Positions 16,656 through 25,691 of a stretch of DNA of 64,000 nucleotides are shown piece by piece. The notes below the pieces were generated by a model. The model did no database searches, was not told the DNA's origin, and was given only the letters and a program-made list of their open reading frames with translations. The DNA is taken from positions 1,320,001 through 1,384,000 of the forward strand of contig NZ_CP017305.1 of the NCBI RefSeq assembly GCF_001747405.1. The letters run 5' to 3'. The first letter of the stretch is position 1. The number at the start of each line of letters is the position of its first letter. The position numbers were made by a program, and so were the translations under genes. This stretch comes from Chlorobaculum limnaeum (lineage in GTDB: Bacteria; Bacteroidota; Chlorobiia; Chlorobiales; Chlorobiaceae).

Positions 16656-18305
16656 TCACAACTGGCATGAACGGCCCGGCTCGATTGATTTCAATGCGAA
16701 GACAAGCTGGTTCAGCTCCCTGCTGTAGAGATCGTTGTCATGCTCCCAACCGTAAAATGTCGGAATGAAGTTTTTCCTCAGCTCCCTGCCGAGATTCCGT
16801 CCGCTCTCCTGATCGGTCAAATCCCACTCGTCGAGCTTGCTCTCCTTGACCAGGCTGACCGGAAAGAGCAGGCGCTGCCCCTCCCGAGACTCTCGCCGCA
16901 CGCCGTTGATCACCGTGTTTTTCATCCACTCTCCTTTCATGCCGGCATCGGAAACGATCACCAGCATCTTTTCGCAGCACTGGGTCGTGCGGTCGATATG
17001 CCCATCGATATAGCGGTCGCTTTTGAGCGTGTCCGGGCAAAGCCAGCACCTGATTCCCTGCGATTGCAAATCGGCGTAAAGACGCTCGACAAAATTCCTG
17101 TCACGCATGCTGTGGCTGATGATGCACGAAAGATAATCGAACGGCTGGCCGGAGATGGCGCGAACATGCTCGATCATGCTTTCGGGCAGGCCGCAGCCGC
17201 GCATGAACACGTCGGAGAGCTGACCCTGCGAGCGGTAAACAGTGCTGATGCTGACCTCCGACGGCCCCCGGTGAGTGATGGCGTCGAGTCCTTTGACCTT
17301 CCGGAGATCGAGATTCATGAAGCTGGTGTGAAAGGTCTCCGACTCGGCGAGATTGGCCATGTTCAGCTCCGCGCTCCTGAAATTGGCAAGGCAGAGATTC
17401 GCGCCACCGAGGTTAGCGTCGCAAAGATTCGCACCCGCAAAGTCAACGCCGCTGAGATTGGCACCTGTCAGATTCGCGCCGCTCAGGTTCGCCATGCTGA
17501 AATCCGCGCCGCTCAGGTTCGCCCCCTTCAGGTTGGTCCAGCGGAGGCGGGCATCTCCAAAATTGGCCTCGCTGAGATCGGCGTCACTCAGGTCAGCCTC
17601 GCTCAGGTCAGCCTCGCTCAGATCGGCATCGTGAAGATTGGCGTGATGGAGGTTCGCGTCCCTGAGATCGGCATCGTGCAGATTGGCCTCATGGAGATCG
17701 GCATCGTGCAGATCCGCGCCGATAAGATCGGCATCATCGAGCATCGTGTCGTGAAGATCAGCCTCGCCAATATTCGCCATGCTCAACGCCACGCCAGAAA
17801 GATCGGCCCAGCTCAGGAGCGCCTCGCGCATGTCGCACTCGTTGAGGTTGGCGCAGTTGAGTTTCGACTGGGTGAGAATCGCCCCCTTCAGGTTGGCATG
17901 ATTGAGGTCGGTCATCGAAAGGTTCGCCCCCTCCAGAATAGCGCCGCTGATGTCGGCCCGCACCAGATTTGCACCGCTGATGTCAGCATTGGAAAAATCG
18001 GTCTGCCGCAAATCAGCACCCGCGAAGTTAGCGCCGTTCAGTTTCGCGTCGCGGAATAGCGCCTTGCTGAGGTTCGCGCCGCTGAAATTGGCCGCCTTGA
18101 AGCTCGCGCCGCTGAGGTCGGCTTCTGAGAGATCGAGTTCCCTGAAGTCTCGCTTGTTGAACTCCACGACTTCATCGGGATGCGCTTTGCGGTAGCGATT
18201 CCACTCCGGCACCGATCTGAGCAACAGTTCAAGAGCCTCTGCGGTTTTCGTCTGCGGATTCACGGCTCCGGTTTGCCGGTCAGTGTTTGGCTCTTTTTTG
18301 TTCAT
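16656..18305 (-). CDS. Pentapeptide-repeat protein with C-terminal TIR domain
   Basis: The protein has 549 residues. About residues 50-330 form an almost unbroken run of A(D/N)Lxx pentapeptides (SEADLSGASF, HDADLHEANL, SGANLTGANL), which fold into a right-handed quadrilateral beta-helix. The last 180 residues contain a TIR-type domain: YLSCIISHSMRDRNFVERL, LYADLQSQGIRCWLCPDTL and MLVIVSDAGMKGEW. The Ser-His-Ser in place of the usual SYS is a small variation. Related proteins occur in cyanobacteria and other environmental bacteria. TIR domains either scaffold or cleave NAD, and pentapeptide helices can mimic DNA. Whether this is a defence, signalling or scaffold protein is not shown. It is monocistronic and convergent with the chlorosome gene. 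Confidence 0.88.
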   Translation of the reverse strand: MNKKEPNTDRQTGAVNPQTKTAEALELLLRSVPEWNRYRKAHPDEVVEFNKRDFRELDLSEADLSGASFKAANFSGANLSKALFRDAKLNGANFAGADLRQTDFSNADISGANLVRADISGAILEGANLSMTDLNHANLKGAILTQSKLNCANLNECDMREALLSWADLSGVALSMANIGEADLHDTMLDDADLIGADLHDADLHEANLHDADLRDANLHHANLHDADLSEADLSEADLSDADLSEANFGDARLRWTNLKGANLSGADFSMANLSGANLTGANLSGVDFAGANLCDANLGGANLCLANFRSAELNMANLAESETFHTSFMNLDLRKVKGLDAITHRGPSEVSISTVYRSQGQLSDVFMRGCGLPESMIEHVRAISGQPFDYLSCIISHSMRDRNFVERLYADLQSQGIRCWLCPDTLKSDRYIDGHIDRTTQCCEKMLVIVSDAGMKGEWMKNTVINGVRRESREGQRLLFPVSLVKESKLDEWDLTDQESGRNLGRELRKNFIPTFYGWEHDNDLYSRELNQLVFALKSIEPGRSCQL

Positions 18306-18566
18306 GGAAGTCGGAATAAAATTTTATCTATGAAACGGATTTCATGAAAAAAACTGCCAACGATACCCGCCGATTTTCAGGATGTCACGCAAATAGAATA
18401 TCCAGAACGAAATCGCAAGATTTTCCCGACAGAAGCAGAAGCTTGCTGATTATTGATGCAATAAAACAATACCCCACTCGGCATTACCCTCCCTCTATCA
18501 GAACAGTCATGAGATATATTTGTTCATGCAAACAAAATTCAGTCATTACCTAAACACTTCAACAGC

Positions 18567-19280
18567 ATGAAAACGTTTTCGGATTTGTCGAAACCTGCGC
18601 TCCCCCTCTCGATTTACTGCGTCGGCAAAAACTACCCGGATCACGCCAGAGAGATGGCTTCGTGGGAGCCGGAGAAGCCCGCGCTTCCGCCTGAAGAGGA
18701 GCCGATCATCTTCATGAAACCCGGCACGGCCCTTTCGGCGGACGACCACACCTCGATTCCCCGCTTCGAAGGGCGACCGGTGAGCACGAGCCTCCATTAC
18801 GAAGGCGAGCTGGTGCTCCTCGTCGGCGCGGATGCCGACTGCGTGGAGCTTGCCGATGCTCCGGCGTTCATCGCCGGGTACGCCGCGGGACTCGACATGA
18901 CCTTGCGCGATGTGCAGCTCGAAGCGAAAAAAGCCGGAAATCCGTGGCTGAAATGCAAGGGGTTCCGCCGGAGCGCGCTCGTTTCGGAGTTCATCGCTCC
19001 GGAGTCGGCAGGCGCGTGGGAGGAGCTCGCCATTTCGCTCCGGCTGAACGGCGAGCGAAAGCAGCTCTCGAAGGTTGCGAAAATGAGCTTTTCGCCCGCC
19101 TATCTCGTGCACTATTTGTCGTATATTTACGGGCTGCGAGCCGGAGATATGATCTTTACCGGCACTCCGGCGGGCGTCGGCAGCGTCCGGCCCGGCGACC
19201 GTCTCGACGTTTCGCTCGAAACCGGAGGCGGCGAATCGCAGCCTTTGACATTGGTATCGCTCCAGGCGACTGTTTCCTGA
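18567..19280 (+). CDS. Fumarylacetoacetate hydrolase family protein
   Basis: The protein has 237 residues with the FAH fold: YCVGKNYPDHAREM near the N-terminus, IFMKPGTALS, the metal-binding acidic residues in LHYEGELVLLVG near 78, GYAAGLDMTLRDVQ near 110, KCKGF, and the C-terminal FTGTPAGVG near 200. Members act on C-C bonds of acylpyruvates or related diketo acids; YcgM-like members are acylpyruvate hydrolases or oxaloacetate decarboxylases/tautomerases. The gene lies 18 bases upstream of pyrC on the same strand. Confidence 0.9.
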   Translation: MKTFSDLSKPALPLSIYCVGKNYPDHAREMASWEPEKPALPPEEEPIIFMKPGTALSADDHTSIPRFEGRPVSTSLHYEGELVLLVGADADCVELADAPAFIAGYAAGLDMTLRDVQLEAKKAGNPWLKCKGFRRSALVSEFIAPESAGAWEELAISLRLNGERKQLSKVAKMSFSPAYLVHYLSYIYGLRAGDMIFTGTPAGVGSVRPGDRLDVSLETGGGESQPLTLVSLQATVS

Positions 19281-19298
19281 ACCATTCACTCCCCGACC

Positions 19299-20618
19299 AT
19301 GAGCACTCTTTTTCTGAACGCAAGACTCCTGAATCCCGCTGAAAATCTCGATACCATCGGCTCGATGAAGATCGGCGACGACGGCCTCATCGAAGCGGTC
19401 GCGACTGGCGACGAACCGATTCCGGCGCAACCGGGCGACCGCGTCATCGATCTCGCGGGCAAGGTGCTCGCGCCCGGCCTTTTCGACATGCACTGCCACT
19501 TCCGCGAGCCGGGCCAGGAGTACAAGGAGACGCTCGAAACCGGTTCCGCCGCCGCCGTGGCTGGCGGGTTCACCGGCGTGGCGCTCATGCCAAACACCCG
19601 CCCGGTCATCGACAGCCCGCTCGGCGTGGCCTACATCCGCCACCACAGCGCCGGATTGCCGATCGATCTCGAAGTGATCGGCGCCATGACCGCCGAAAGC
19701 AAGGGCGAAGCGCTCGCGCCCTACGGCAAATATGCGTCGTACGGCGTGAAGGCGGTGTCTGACGACGGCACGGCGATCCAGAGTTCGCAGATCATGCGGC
19801 TCGCCATCGAGTACGCGGCCAACTTCGACCTGCTCCTGATCCAGCACGCCGAAGACAAGCATCTTACCGCTGGCGGCGTCATGAACGACGGCGCGGTATC
19901 GGCCATGCTCGGCCTGAAAGGCATTCCCGAAGTGGCTGAGCCGATCATGATCGCCCGTGACCTGCAACTCGTCGCCTGGCTGAAAAAGCACAAGCTGAAC
20001 GGCGCGATAGCCGAGCCGCGCTACCACGTGGCGCACATCAGCACCGCCGCGTCGGTCGAGCTGGTGCGCAAGGCCAAAGCCGCCGGGCTGAAGGTCTCCT
20101 GCGAAGTGACGCCACACCACTTCACTTTGAGCGAGCACGACCTGGCGGATGCGGTCGAAAAGGGCAACTTCATCATGAAACCGCCGCTCGCCTCGGAGGA
20201 GAACCGCGCGGCGCTCGTCGAGGGGCTGCGGGACGGCACCATCGACGCCATCGCCACCGACCACGCGCCTCACGCCCGGCACGAAAAGGAGTGCCCGCCC
20301 GACCAGGCGGCCTTCGGCATCATTGGCCTCGAAACCTCGCTCGGCCTGACGATTACCGAGCTGGTCGAAAAAGGGGTCGTCACCCTGTCGCGAGCCATCG
20401 AGCTGCTTTCGACCAACCCGCGCCGCATCATGGGCCTCGAAACGATCCTCTTCCAGCCGGGCCAAAAAGCCAACCTCGCGATCATCGATCCCGCCCTCGA
20501 GTGGACGGTCAGCGAGGCCGATTTTGGCTCGAAGTCACGAAACACCCCGTTCATGGGCCGCACGCTCAAAGGCAAAGCGCTGGGCATCTTCCACAACGGC
20601 AAGTTGACGATGCGGTGA
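19299..20618 (+). CDS. pyrC: Dihydroorotase
   Basis: The protein has 439 residues of the class I (PyrC/AllB-type) dihydroorotases. Evidence includes the metal motif FDMHCHFREPGQEYKET near residue 60, HAEDK near 180, HISTA near 240 and the catalytic Asp in ATDHAPHARHEK near 310. It catalyses cyclisation of carbamoyl aspartate to dihydroorotate in pyrimidine synthesis. Class I enzymes carry a binuclear zinc site with a carboxylated Lys, often replaced by Asp; that position was not resolved here. It is probably co-transcribed with the FAH-family gene 18 bases upstream. Confidence 0.95.
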   Translation: MSTLFLNARLLNPAENLDTIGSMKIGDDGLIEAVATGDEPIPAQPGDRVIDLAGKVLAPGLFDMHCHFREPGQEYKETLETGSAAAVAGGFTGVALMPNTRPVIDSPLGVAYIRHHSAGLPIDLEVIGAMTAESKGEALAPYGKYASYGVKAVSDDGTAIQSSQIMRLAIEYAANFDLLLIQHAEDKHLTAGGVMNDGAVSAMLGLKGIPEVAEPIMIARDLQLVAWLKKHKLNGAIAEPRYHVAHISTAASVELVRKAKAAGLKVSCEVTPHHFTLSEHDLADAVEKGNFIMKPPLASEENRAALVEGLRDGTIDAIATDHAPHARHEKECPPDQAAFGIIGLETSLGLTITELVEKGVVTLSRAIELLSTNPRRIMGLETILFQPGQKANLAIIDPALEWTVSEADFGSKSRNTPFMGRTLKGKALGIFHNGKLTMR

Positions 20619-20780
20619 CAGGCGATTTCGGTTTCGATCGGGATTCGAGGTTTTATGGCGTCACCCGAGGCAGCAACTATCTTTTATCTTTTTTGTTAAC
20701 GCTATTTTTCTTACTTTCGGTATCTTTTTAGCTGAATTTGTTGTACAGCGTCAACCCAAAGCATTTCATATACACGACCT

Positions 20781-20972
20781 ATGGCCAAGAAACAAACGTT
20801 CGGTGACAAGCAGAAAAAGGGCACAGTTGATTTCAAGATGGCGAAGCTGGTCTATTCGGTGAAGTCCGAAAAAACCAATGCCTGGAAATTCGTCGAGAAG
20901 AGCGTCCGCATTCCCAACGGCGAGAACGAGCTCGACGTCCTGAAAAAAGCGATGGCTGGCCAGGGCAAGTAA
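20781..20972 (+). CDS. Small basic protein, DUF4295-like
   Basis: This 63-residue, Lys-rich protein starts MAKKQTFGDKQKK and continues with MAKLVYSVKSEKTNAWKF, VEKSVRIPNGENELDVL. The layout (MAKK start, KxVKSxKTxAxxFxE, then VPN/IPN) resembles the DUF4295 family of Bacteroidetes, small proteins that I recall being linked to ribosomes. The match is by eye and modest. It lies alone, 160 bases after pyrC and 41 before a methyltransferase. The absence of a Shine-Dalgarno sequence is notable. Coding is supported by GC-rich third positions and an uninterrupted frame. Confidence 0.75.
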   Translation: MAKKQTFGDKQKKGTVDFKMAKLVYSVKSEKTNAWKFVEKSVRIPNGENELDVLKKAMAGQGK

Positions 20973-21013
20973 TCCCGGCACAGCTTTCCTGTTTTTTTGT
21001 CTGACCTCACCTC

Positions 21014-21811
21014 ATGAGCGATCACCTGACTCATTCCCGGGATGAAAACGCCCGGGAGTGGTTTGAAGAGTGGTTCGACCATCCCCTCTATCTCAAGGTT
21101 TATCATCACCGCGACGCCGAAGAGGCCGACCGCTGCGTGCGGACGATTCTCGCGCTGACCGGCATCGATCCGGATCGACAGCCTGCGCCCTCCGTGCTCG
21201 ACGTCGCCTGCGGCGCTGGCCGCCATGCGCACGCCTTCGCCCGCGCGGGACTCGGCGTGACCGCCAACGACCTCTCCCCCTTCCTGCTCGACCAGGCCAA
21301 AGAACAGGCCGCGACGGAGGGAATCGAGATGGAGTTCAGCCGTCAGGACATGCGGACGATCCGCTTCGAGCGCCGCTTCGACCTTGTCGCCCAGCTCTTT
21401 TCAAGCTTCGGCTATTTCGAAACCGCCGGGGAAGATCATCAGGTCATCGCCAGCGTCGCCGCATTGCTCCAGCCCGGCGGCTGTTACGTGCTCGACCTCA
21501 TCAATCCCGCGCAACTGAAGCACAACTTCAAGCCGCGCACCGAACGCAACGCCGGAACGCTCTCGATCATCGAAGAGCGCACGCTCTCGGAAAGTCATGT
21601 GACCAAACGGATTACCTTGCGCGAGGAGAGTGGAAAAGAGCACTCATTCTCGGAATCAGTGCGGCTCTACAGCCTCGACGACGCCGTCGCGATGCTCGAA
21701 TCGGGCGGATTTACCGTTGAACGAGTGGTCGGCGACTACGACGGCGGCCCATTCGACACCGCCACCTCACCGAGGATGATGCTTTTTGCCCGCAAGTCGG
21801 CAGAAGCGTGA
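21014..21811 (+). CDS. Class I SAM-dependent methyltransferase
   Basis: The protein has 265 residues. Motif I VLDVACGAGRHAHAFA near 65 and the acidic TANDLSPFLLDQA near 88 define the SAM pocket. EFSRQDMRTIRF and DLVAQLFSSFGYF continue the Rossmann-like fold, and the C-terminal half has the beta-strand pattern of small-molecule methyltransferases (RLYSLDDAVAMLESGGF). No substrate is suggested by the sequence or neighbours. It is convergent with the exonuclease gene. Confidence 0.88.
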   Translation: MSDHLTHSRDENAREWFEEWFDHPLYLKVYHHRDAEEADRCVRTILALTGIDPDRQPAPSVLDVACGAGRHAHAFARAGLGVTANDLSPFLLDQAKEQAATEGIEMEFSRQDMRTIRFERRFDLVAQLFSSFGYFETAGEDHQVIASVAALLQPGGCYVLDLINPAQLKHNFKPRTERNAGTLSIIEERTLSESHVTKRITLREESGKEHSFSESVRLYSLDDAVAMLESGGFTVERVVGDYDGGPFDTATSPRMMLFARKSAEA

Positions 21812-21848
21812 AGGCCATGAAGGCATTTACCCGACTGTTCTTATGTAA

Positions 21849-22547
21849 TCACTTCAGCAATAACTTTCCAAGCGTGTCGATGCCCGCTTTTCGCCCGACG
21901 GCGAGCAGACGCTGGAAGAGTTGGGCCGTGAGGTAGGCGTCACCAGGAGCGGTGTGGCGGTCGTAAAGACAGATGCCGTAACGTTCGCAGAGGTTGTCGA
22001 GCCGGTACTCTCCGCTCTTGTGCGCGAGATTGTAGTACGGCCCTTTTTCGAGCCGCTTGGCGAAACTCGCCGTATCGAGCGCTTCGTTGAACAGCTTGAT
22101 GCCGTATCGCCGCGAGAGCACCCGGCCAACCATGGCGATATCGAAATCGGCGTGATGCGCCACAATCACCCCGTTGCCGAGATAATCGAGAAAACGGCAG
22201 ACCGCCTCGTCCTCCTCCAGCCCCTGATTGAGATCCCGCTTCAGGATACCATGCACACTGACCGCCTCCTTGCCGCCAATCGCCTCCTGACGAAGCAGCA
22301 CCTCGAACGAGTCGGCGACATCGATCTTCGACCCGTTCATGGCCACGGCGCCGATCGAAAGTATTCTGTCCCTGACAAGATCGAAACCGCTGGTTTCGGT
22401 ATCGAAAATGACGAAACGCACCTCCTCAAGCGGTGTATTGCGCTGTAACGGGTGGTCGAACAGACTGACATACCGGCAAATGCTCTCAGGCAGCAGGCCT
22501 TTGCGGCAACGCATCGACACCTGGATTTTGCGGACGAGTTCAATCAC
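21849..22547 (-). CDS. DnaQ-like DEDDh 3'-5' exonuclease
   Basis: The protein has 232 residues. The exonuclease core shows all DEDDh motifs: FDTETSGFD (ExoI), AHHADFDIAMV (ExoII) and the HTAPGDAYLT motif (ExoIII with the catalytic His). The fold matches the epsilon subunit of DNA polymerase III and RNase T relatives. Its ATG lies inside the last codons of the upstream DUF294 gene (8-base overlap). This DUF294-exonuclease gene pair is common in bacteria. It may be a stand-alone nuclease acting on DNA or RNA ends. Confidence 0.9.
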   Translation of the reverse strand: MIELVRKIQVSMRCRKGLLPESICRYVSLFDHPLQRNTPLEEVRFVIFDTETSGFDLVRDRILSIGAVAMNGSKIDVADSFEVLLRQEAIGGKEAVSVHGILKRDLNQGLEEDEAVCRFLDYLGNGVIVAHHADFDIAMVGRVLSRRYGIKLFNEALDTASFAKRLEKGPYYNLAHKSGEYRLDNLCERYGICLYDRHTAPGDAYLTAQLFQRLLAVGRKAGIDTLGKLLLK

Positions 22548-24501
22548 GGATGTAGTCGAGCTGGTAGCGAAGATTCAGCATGCTCTGAACCTTGCCAATG
22601 GTTGTGAAAAGATCTCGCAGCTCCTGCCGCTGCATTTTGTTCAGGTGTTCGGGATCGATGTAGCGTCCCGAAGAGCGCTCGGCCAGGCCATGCTCTGTAC
22701 GCAGGCGCATGAGGAACTCGTAGGCTTGCGCGGCCTCTTCCGACAGCTCCTGGAACGACGGCAGCAACTGGCCGATGCGCCGGAAACGCTCGACCGTGCC
22801 GAGAAACTCCGTGACGCCGAACTCGCACGCCAGCACCCTCGCCGCATCGGAGAGTGGCATCATGGCGCGCGCCTTGATGTCGAACTCGTGCGCGTGCTCG
22901 CGGCTCTTCTCGACCAGGAAGTTCCGGAAAAAGCCGAGCGGCGGCGGATTCTGCAGAGCGTTTTTCGCGAAGAATTGCAGGAAGCCCCGCCCGCGCTCGA
23001 TCTCGGCGTTGATCTGCCGCTTCATTTCGAGCGCGAGCGCCGTGCTGCCATAAACCGGCCTGAAGTCGAAGAAGATGGTCGAGTTCATCAGCGCCTTCGG
23101 TTCGGGAGTGCCGATCCATTTGCGGAAGTAGTTCATCCATCCGCTCAGCGGCTGACACCAGGCCGGGTTGCTCGCCATGATCTCCGCCGGGCACGGTTCG
23201 AAGCCGCAGGCGACCAGAATGGCGCTGACCCGCTTGCCGAGTTCCAGGAAAAAACGCTGGGCAGATTCGCGCGAAGCTTCATCTTCGGGATCACGGTACA
23301 AAATAGCGTTGTCCTGGTCGGTTCTGAGCAACTGCTCCTTGCGCCCTTCGCTGCCGAGCGAGAGCCAGCAGAACTCGATCTCGGGCAGGTCGATCCCCTC
23401 TCGTTTCATGTCGGCAACCGAAAACTCGATCGCCTTGACGATCAGCGCGTCGTTCAGTTCGGTGAAAATGTTCGAGATGAAATGGATGGCCACATCCTGG
23501 GCGATGTACACCCTCAGCAGCTTTTCGGCCTTTTCCCGCTCCTGCGAGAGCTGCTCGACGCTCTCGGACTGCATGATCGCCTTCATGATCACGGCGGGGT
23601 TGATCCCTTCGGAGGTGACAATATCGTGCTCGGAGATGATGCCGATAACCGGCGTGTCAGTCGTGCCGTCTTCGGTGATGCAGAAGTGGCGGAGCTTTGT
23701 CCTGACCATGAGCATCATCATGTCGGCCACCGTTTTTCCGGCGGTGATGGTGTAGACCGGGCTGGTCATGATGTCGCTCACCGGACGCTCGTTGACCTGT
23801 CCGGCAACGGCCACCACTTTTTTGCGCAGATCGGTATCGGTGATGATGCCAAGCGGATGGCGGTTCTCCGCGGCGACGATGATCGAGCCGATGTTGTTGA
23901 CGGACATGATCCGCGCCGCCTCCCTGATCGGAATATCGGGCTCGCAGGTAATGACGTTGCGTACCTGATCGACCACCAGCGCCTCGTTGGCGAGCAGGCT
24001 TCCGCTGCCGGGTTCCATCAGGCTCCTGCGCATATCGATGGCCTCGGAGAGGGAGTGCTCGATGTGCTGCACGCTCCGGGCGATCGCGCCGGTGAAAAAG
24101 GCCGCGACCGAAGGCTCCGACTGCACCAGCTCTTTGATCGTTTCGACCGGAATGGCGAGCAACAGGCTCTCCTCGACAACCTGCGCCGAAAGCAGGTAGG
24201 CGCTGGTGCCGAAAATCGCCCGCACCCCGAACAGATCGCCTTCGTCGCACAGATCGACGAGCACCTCTTCGCCATCGATCGAATCGAACAGGCGCACCGC
24301 CCCCTTCATGACCATGTAGGAAAACCGGCCGAGCTGCTCCCCTTTTTTGAACAGTATCTCGCCCTCCTCGTGATACTCCACGGCCAGGGATGCGGCGATC
24401 TTTCTGTTTTTATCGAGGCTGAGTCGGTCGAAGGGCGGATATTTGCCCAGGTCGGCGGCAACCCTTTCGACGATGGTGTTGGATGGAGTGGTGGTTTGCA
24501 T
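22540..24501 (-). CDS. cNMP-binding / CBS / DUF294 nucleotidyltransferase-like protein
   Basis: I placed the start at 24501 (MQTTTPSN) because a GAGAGGAAG ribosome-binding site lies 7 bases upstream; an upstream ATG at 24570 lacks one. The resulting protein is 653 residues. Domains in order: a cyclic-nucleotide-binding-like domain (about 20-130, LFKKGEQLGRFSYMVMKGAV), a CBS pair (about 150-290, NIGSIIVAAENRHPLGIITD and PVIGIISEHDIV), a DUF294 nucleotidyltransferase-like domain with GSEGRKEQLLRTDQDNAILY near 395, and a DUF294 C-terminal helical domain. This architecture is known for GlnD-like regulatory proteins of unknown target. It overlaps the exonuclease gene by 8 bases. Confidence 0.88.
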   Translation of the reverse strand: MQTTTPSNTIVERVAADLGKYPPFDRLSLDKNRKIAASLAVEYHEEGEILFKKGEQLGRFSYMVMKGAVRLFDSIDGEEVLVDLCDEGDLFGVRAIFGTSAYLLSAQVVEESLLLAIPVETIKELVQSEPSVAAFFTGAIARSVQHIEHSLSEAIDMRRSLMEPGSGSLLANEALVVDQVRNVITCEPDIPIREAARIMSVNNIGSIIVAAENRHPLGIITDTDLRKKVVAVAGQVNERPVSDIMTSPVYTITAGKTVADMMMLMVRTKLRHFCITEDGTTDTPVIGIISEHDIVTSEGINPAVIMKAIMQSESVEQLSQEREKAEKLLRVYIAQDVAIHFISNIFTELNDALIVKAIEFSVADMKREGIDLPEIEFCWLSLGSEGRKEQLLRTDQDNAILYRDPEDEASRESAQRFFLELGKRVSAILVACGFEPCPAEIMASNPAWCQPLSGWMNYFRKWIGTPEPKALMNSTIFFDFRPVYGSTALALEMKRQINAEIERGRGFLQFFAKNALQNPPPLGFFRNFLVEKSREHAHEFDIKARAMMPLSDAARVLACEFGVTEFLGTVERFRRIGQLLPSFQELSEEAAQAYEFLMRLRTEHGLAERSSGRYIDPEHLNKMQRQELRDLFTTIGKVQSMLNLRYQLDYIRD

Positions 24502-24597
24502 GAGCAATCTTCCTCTCGATGAGTGAGATGTTGAAGGCTTTTTGGCGACCCGGAACCGCGCCTGAAACAACAGAGCCGCCCAGCCGGATGGCTCGCG

Positions 24598-25602
24598 TCA
24601 GTTCAGCATCCGGCGCTCTCGATACCATTCGAACGTCCGGCGGATGCTCTTTTCGAACGGCTCGTAGCGCATGCCGAGTTCTCGCTGGGCTTTCGATGAA
24701 TCGAAATAGAGAAACTTCGACGCCACCGTGAACATGGTCATGTTGAAGAGCTTTGAAATCTTGTGCCGCTCTTTGCTGAATCTGCTGAATCCGAGCACGA
24801 AACTGATCACGTGCGCCCCCCAAATCGGCAGCGGAAAGGAGCGCTGATGCACGCCGGTGACCCGCATGATCGTCTGGGCAAGCTCTTTGAACGAAACGTT
24901 GTCGCCGCCGACGATATAGCGCTCGCCCGTGCGTCCTTTCTTCATGGCGGCGATGAGGCAATCGACCACGATCTCCACATCCACCACGCAGATTCCGCCG
25001 GTGGGATAGAACGGCATCTTGCGCTTGTAGACATCCTTGATGATGCGCCCGGCGTTGAAGTTGATGTCTCCCGCGCCGAACACGAACGCCGGAACCACGA
25101 TCACGACATCCAGCCCCTTTTTGACCTCCGCCGCCACGATCTTCTCGGCGGCGTGCTTGGTGCGGGCATACTCAAGATCGATCATGTCGAAGTTCCAGCG
25201 GCTCTCCTCGTCGAACTTGCGGTTCGGGCCGCTGATGCCGACCGCCGTAATCGAACTCACATGCACCACCCGGCGCACCTTCGCCCGGCGGCAGGCGTCG
25301 AGGACGTTCTGCGTGCCATCGACATTGATTCGCTGAAGCAGCGGATTCTTGCGGTCGCCCATGTAGGTGATGCCGGCGCAGTGATAGACCTCGTCAGCGC
25401 CCTCGATCGCGCTGAAAAGCGACGAGGGATCGGTCACGTCGCCGTAAGCCAGAGTGATTTTGTCACGGCACTCTGCGAGAGAGGCCAGGTCGGAACTGGC
25501 TCTCACGAGCGCATGAACATCTTCGCCCTGAGCGGCCAGCCTGTGGACAAGACGGGATCCGATGAAGCCGGTGCCTCCGGTGACGACTATTTTCTTTCTC
25601 AC
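24598..25602 (-). CDS. NAD-dependent epimerase/dehydratase (extended SDR)
   Basis: The protein has 334 residues. TGGTGFIGSRLVHRL at the N-terminus binds NAD(P), YARTKHAAEKIV near 145 holds the catalytic Tyr and Lys, and VHVSSITAVG supplies the Ser/Thr. The general pattern (DVTDPSSL, GADEVYHCAG, VVIVVPAFVFGAGD) resembles dihydroflavonol-4-reductase and hopanoid-associated (HpnA-like) sugar epimerases. The substrate is not identifiable. It is in the same orientation as the DUF294 gene, 96 bases upstream of it. Confidence 0.88.
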   Translation of the reverse strand: MRKKIVVTGGTGFIGSRLVHRLAAQGEDVHALVRASSDLASLAECRDKITLAYGDVTDPSSLFSAIEGADEVYHCAGITYMGDRKNPLLQRINVDGTQNVLDACRRAKVRRVVHVSSITAVGISGPNRKFDEESRWNFDMIDLEYARTKHAAEKIVAAEVKKGLDVVIVVPAFVFGAGDINFNAGRIIKDVYKRKMPFYPTGGICVVDVEIVVDCLIAAMKKGRTGERYIVGGDNVSFKELAQTIMRVTGVHQRSFPLPIWGAHVISFVLGFSRFSKERHKISKLFNMTMFTVASKFLYFDSSKAQRELGMRYEPFEKSIRRTFEWYRERRMLN

Positions 25603-25691
25603 GAATACAGGATGGTATTGAAAAACTGATGGTTAGACGGATAGCGACCGGAATTCGATCTCCCGGACATGATCCGTTTTCTGATGACGCG

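Noticed and set aside
16740-18059. 439-codon plus-strand frame with repeats (AEIRAAQVR)
   Set aside because: Antisense of the pentapeptide repeats; the periodicity is inherited from the other strand.
18546-20465. 639-codon minus-strand frame
   Set aside because: Antisense to the FAH-family gene and pyrC, which have unmistakable motifs.
22339-24522. 727-codon plus-strand frame
   Set aside because: Antisense to the DUF294 gene and the exonuclease; His/Arg/Asp-rich shadow.
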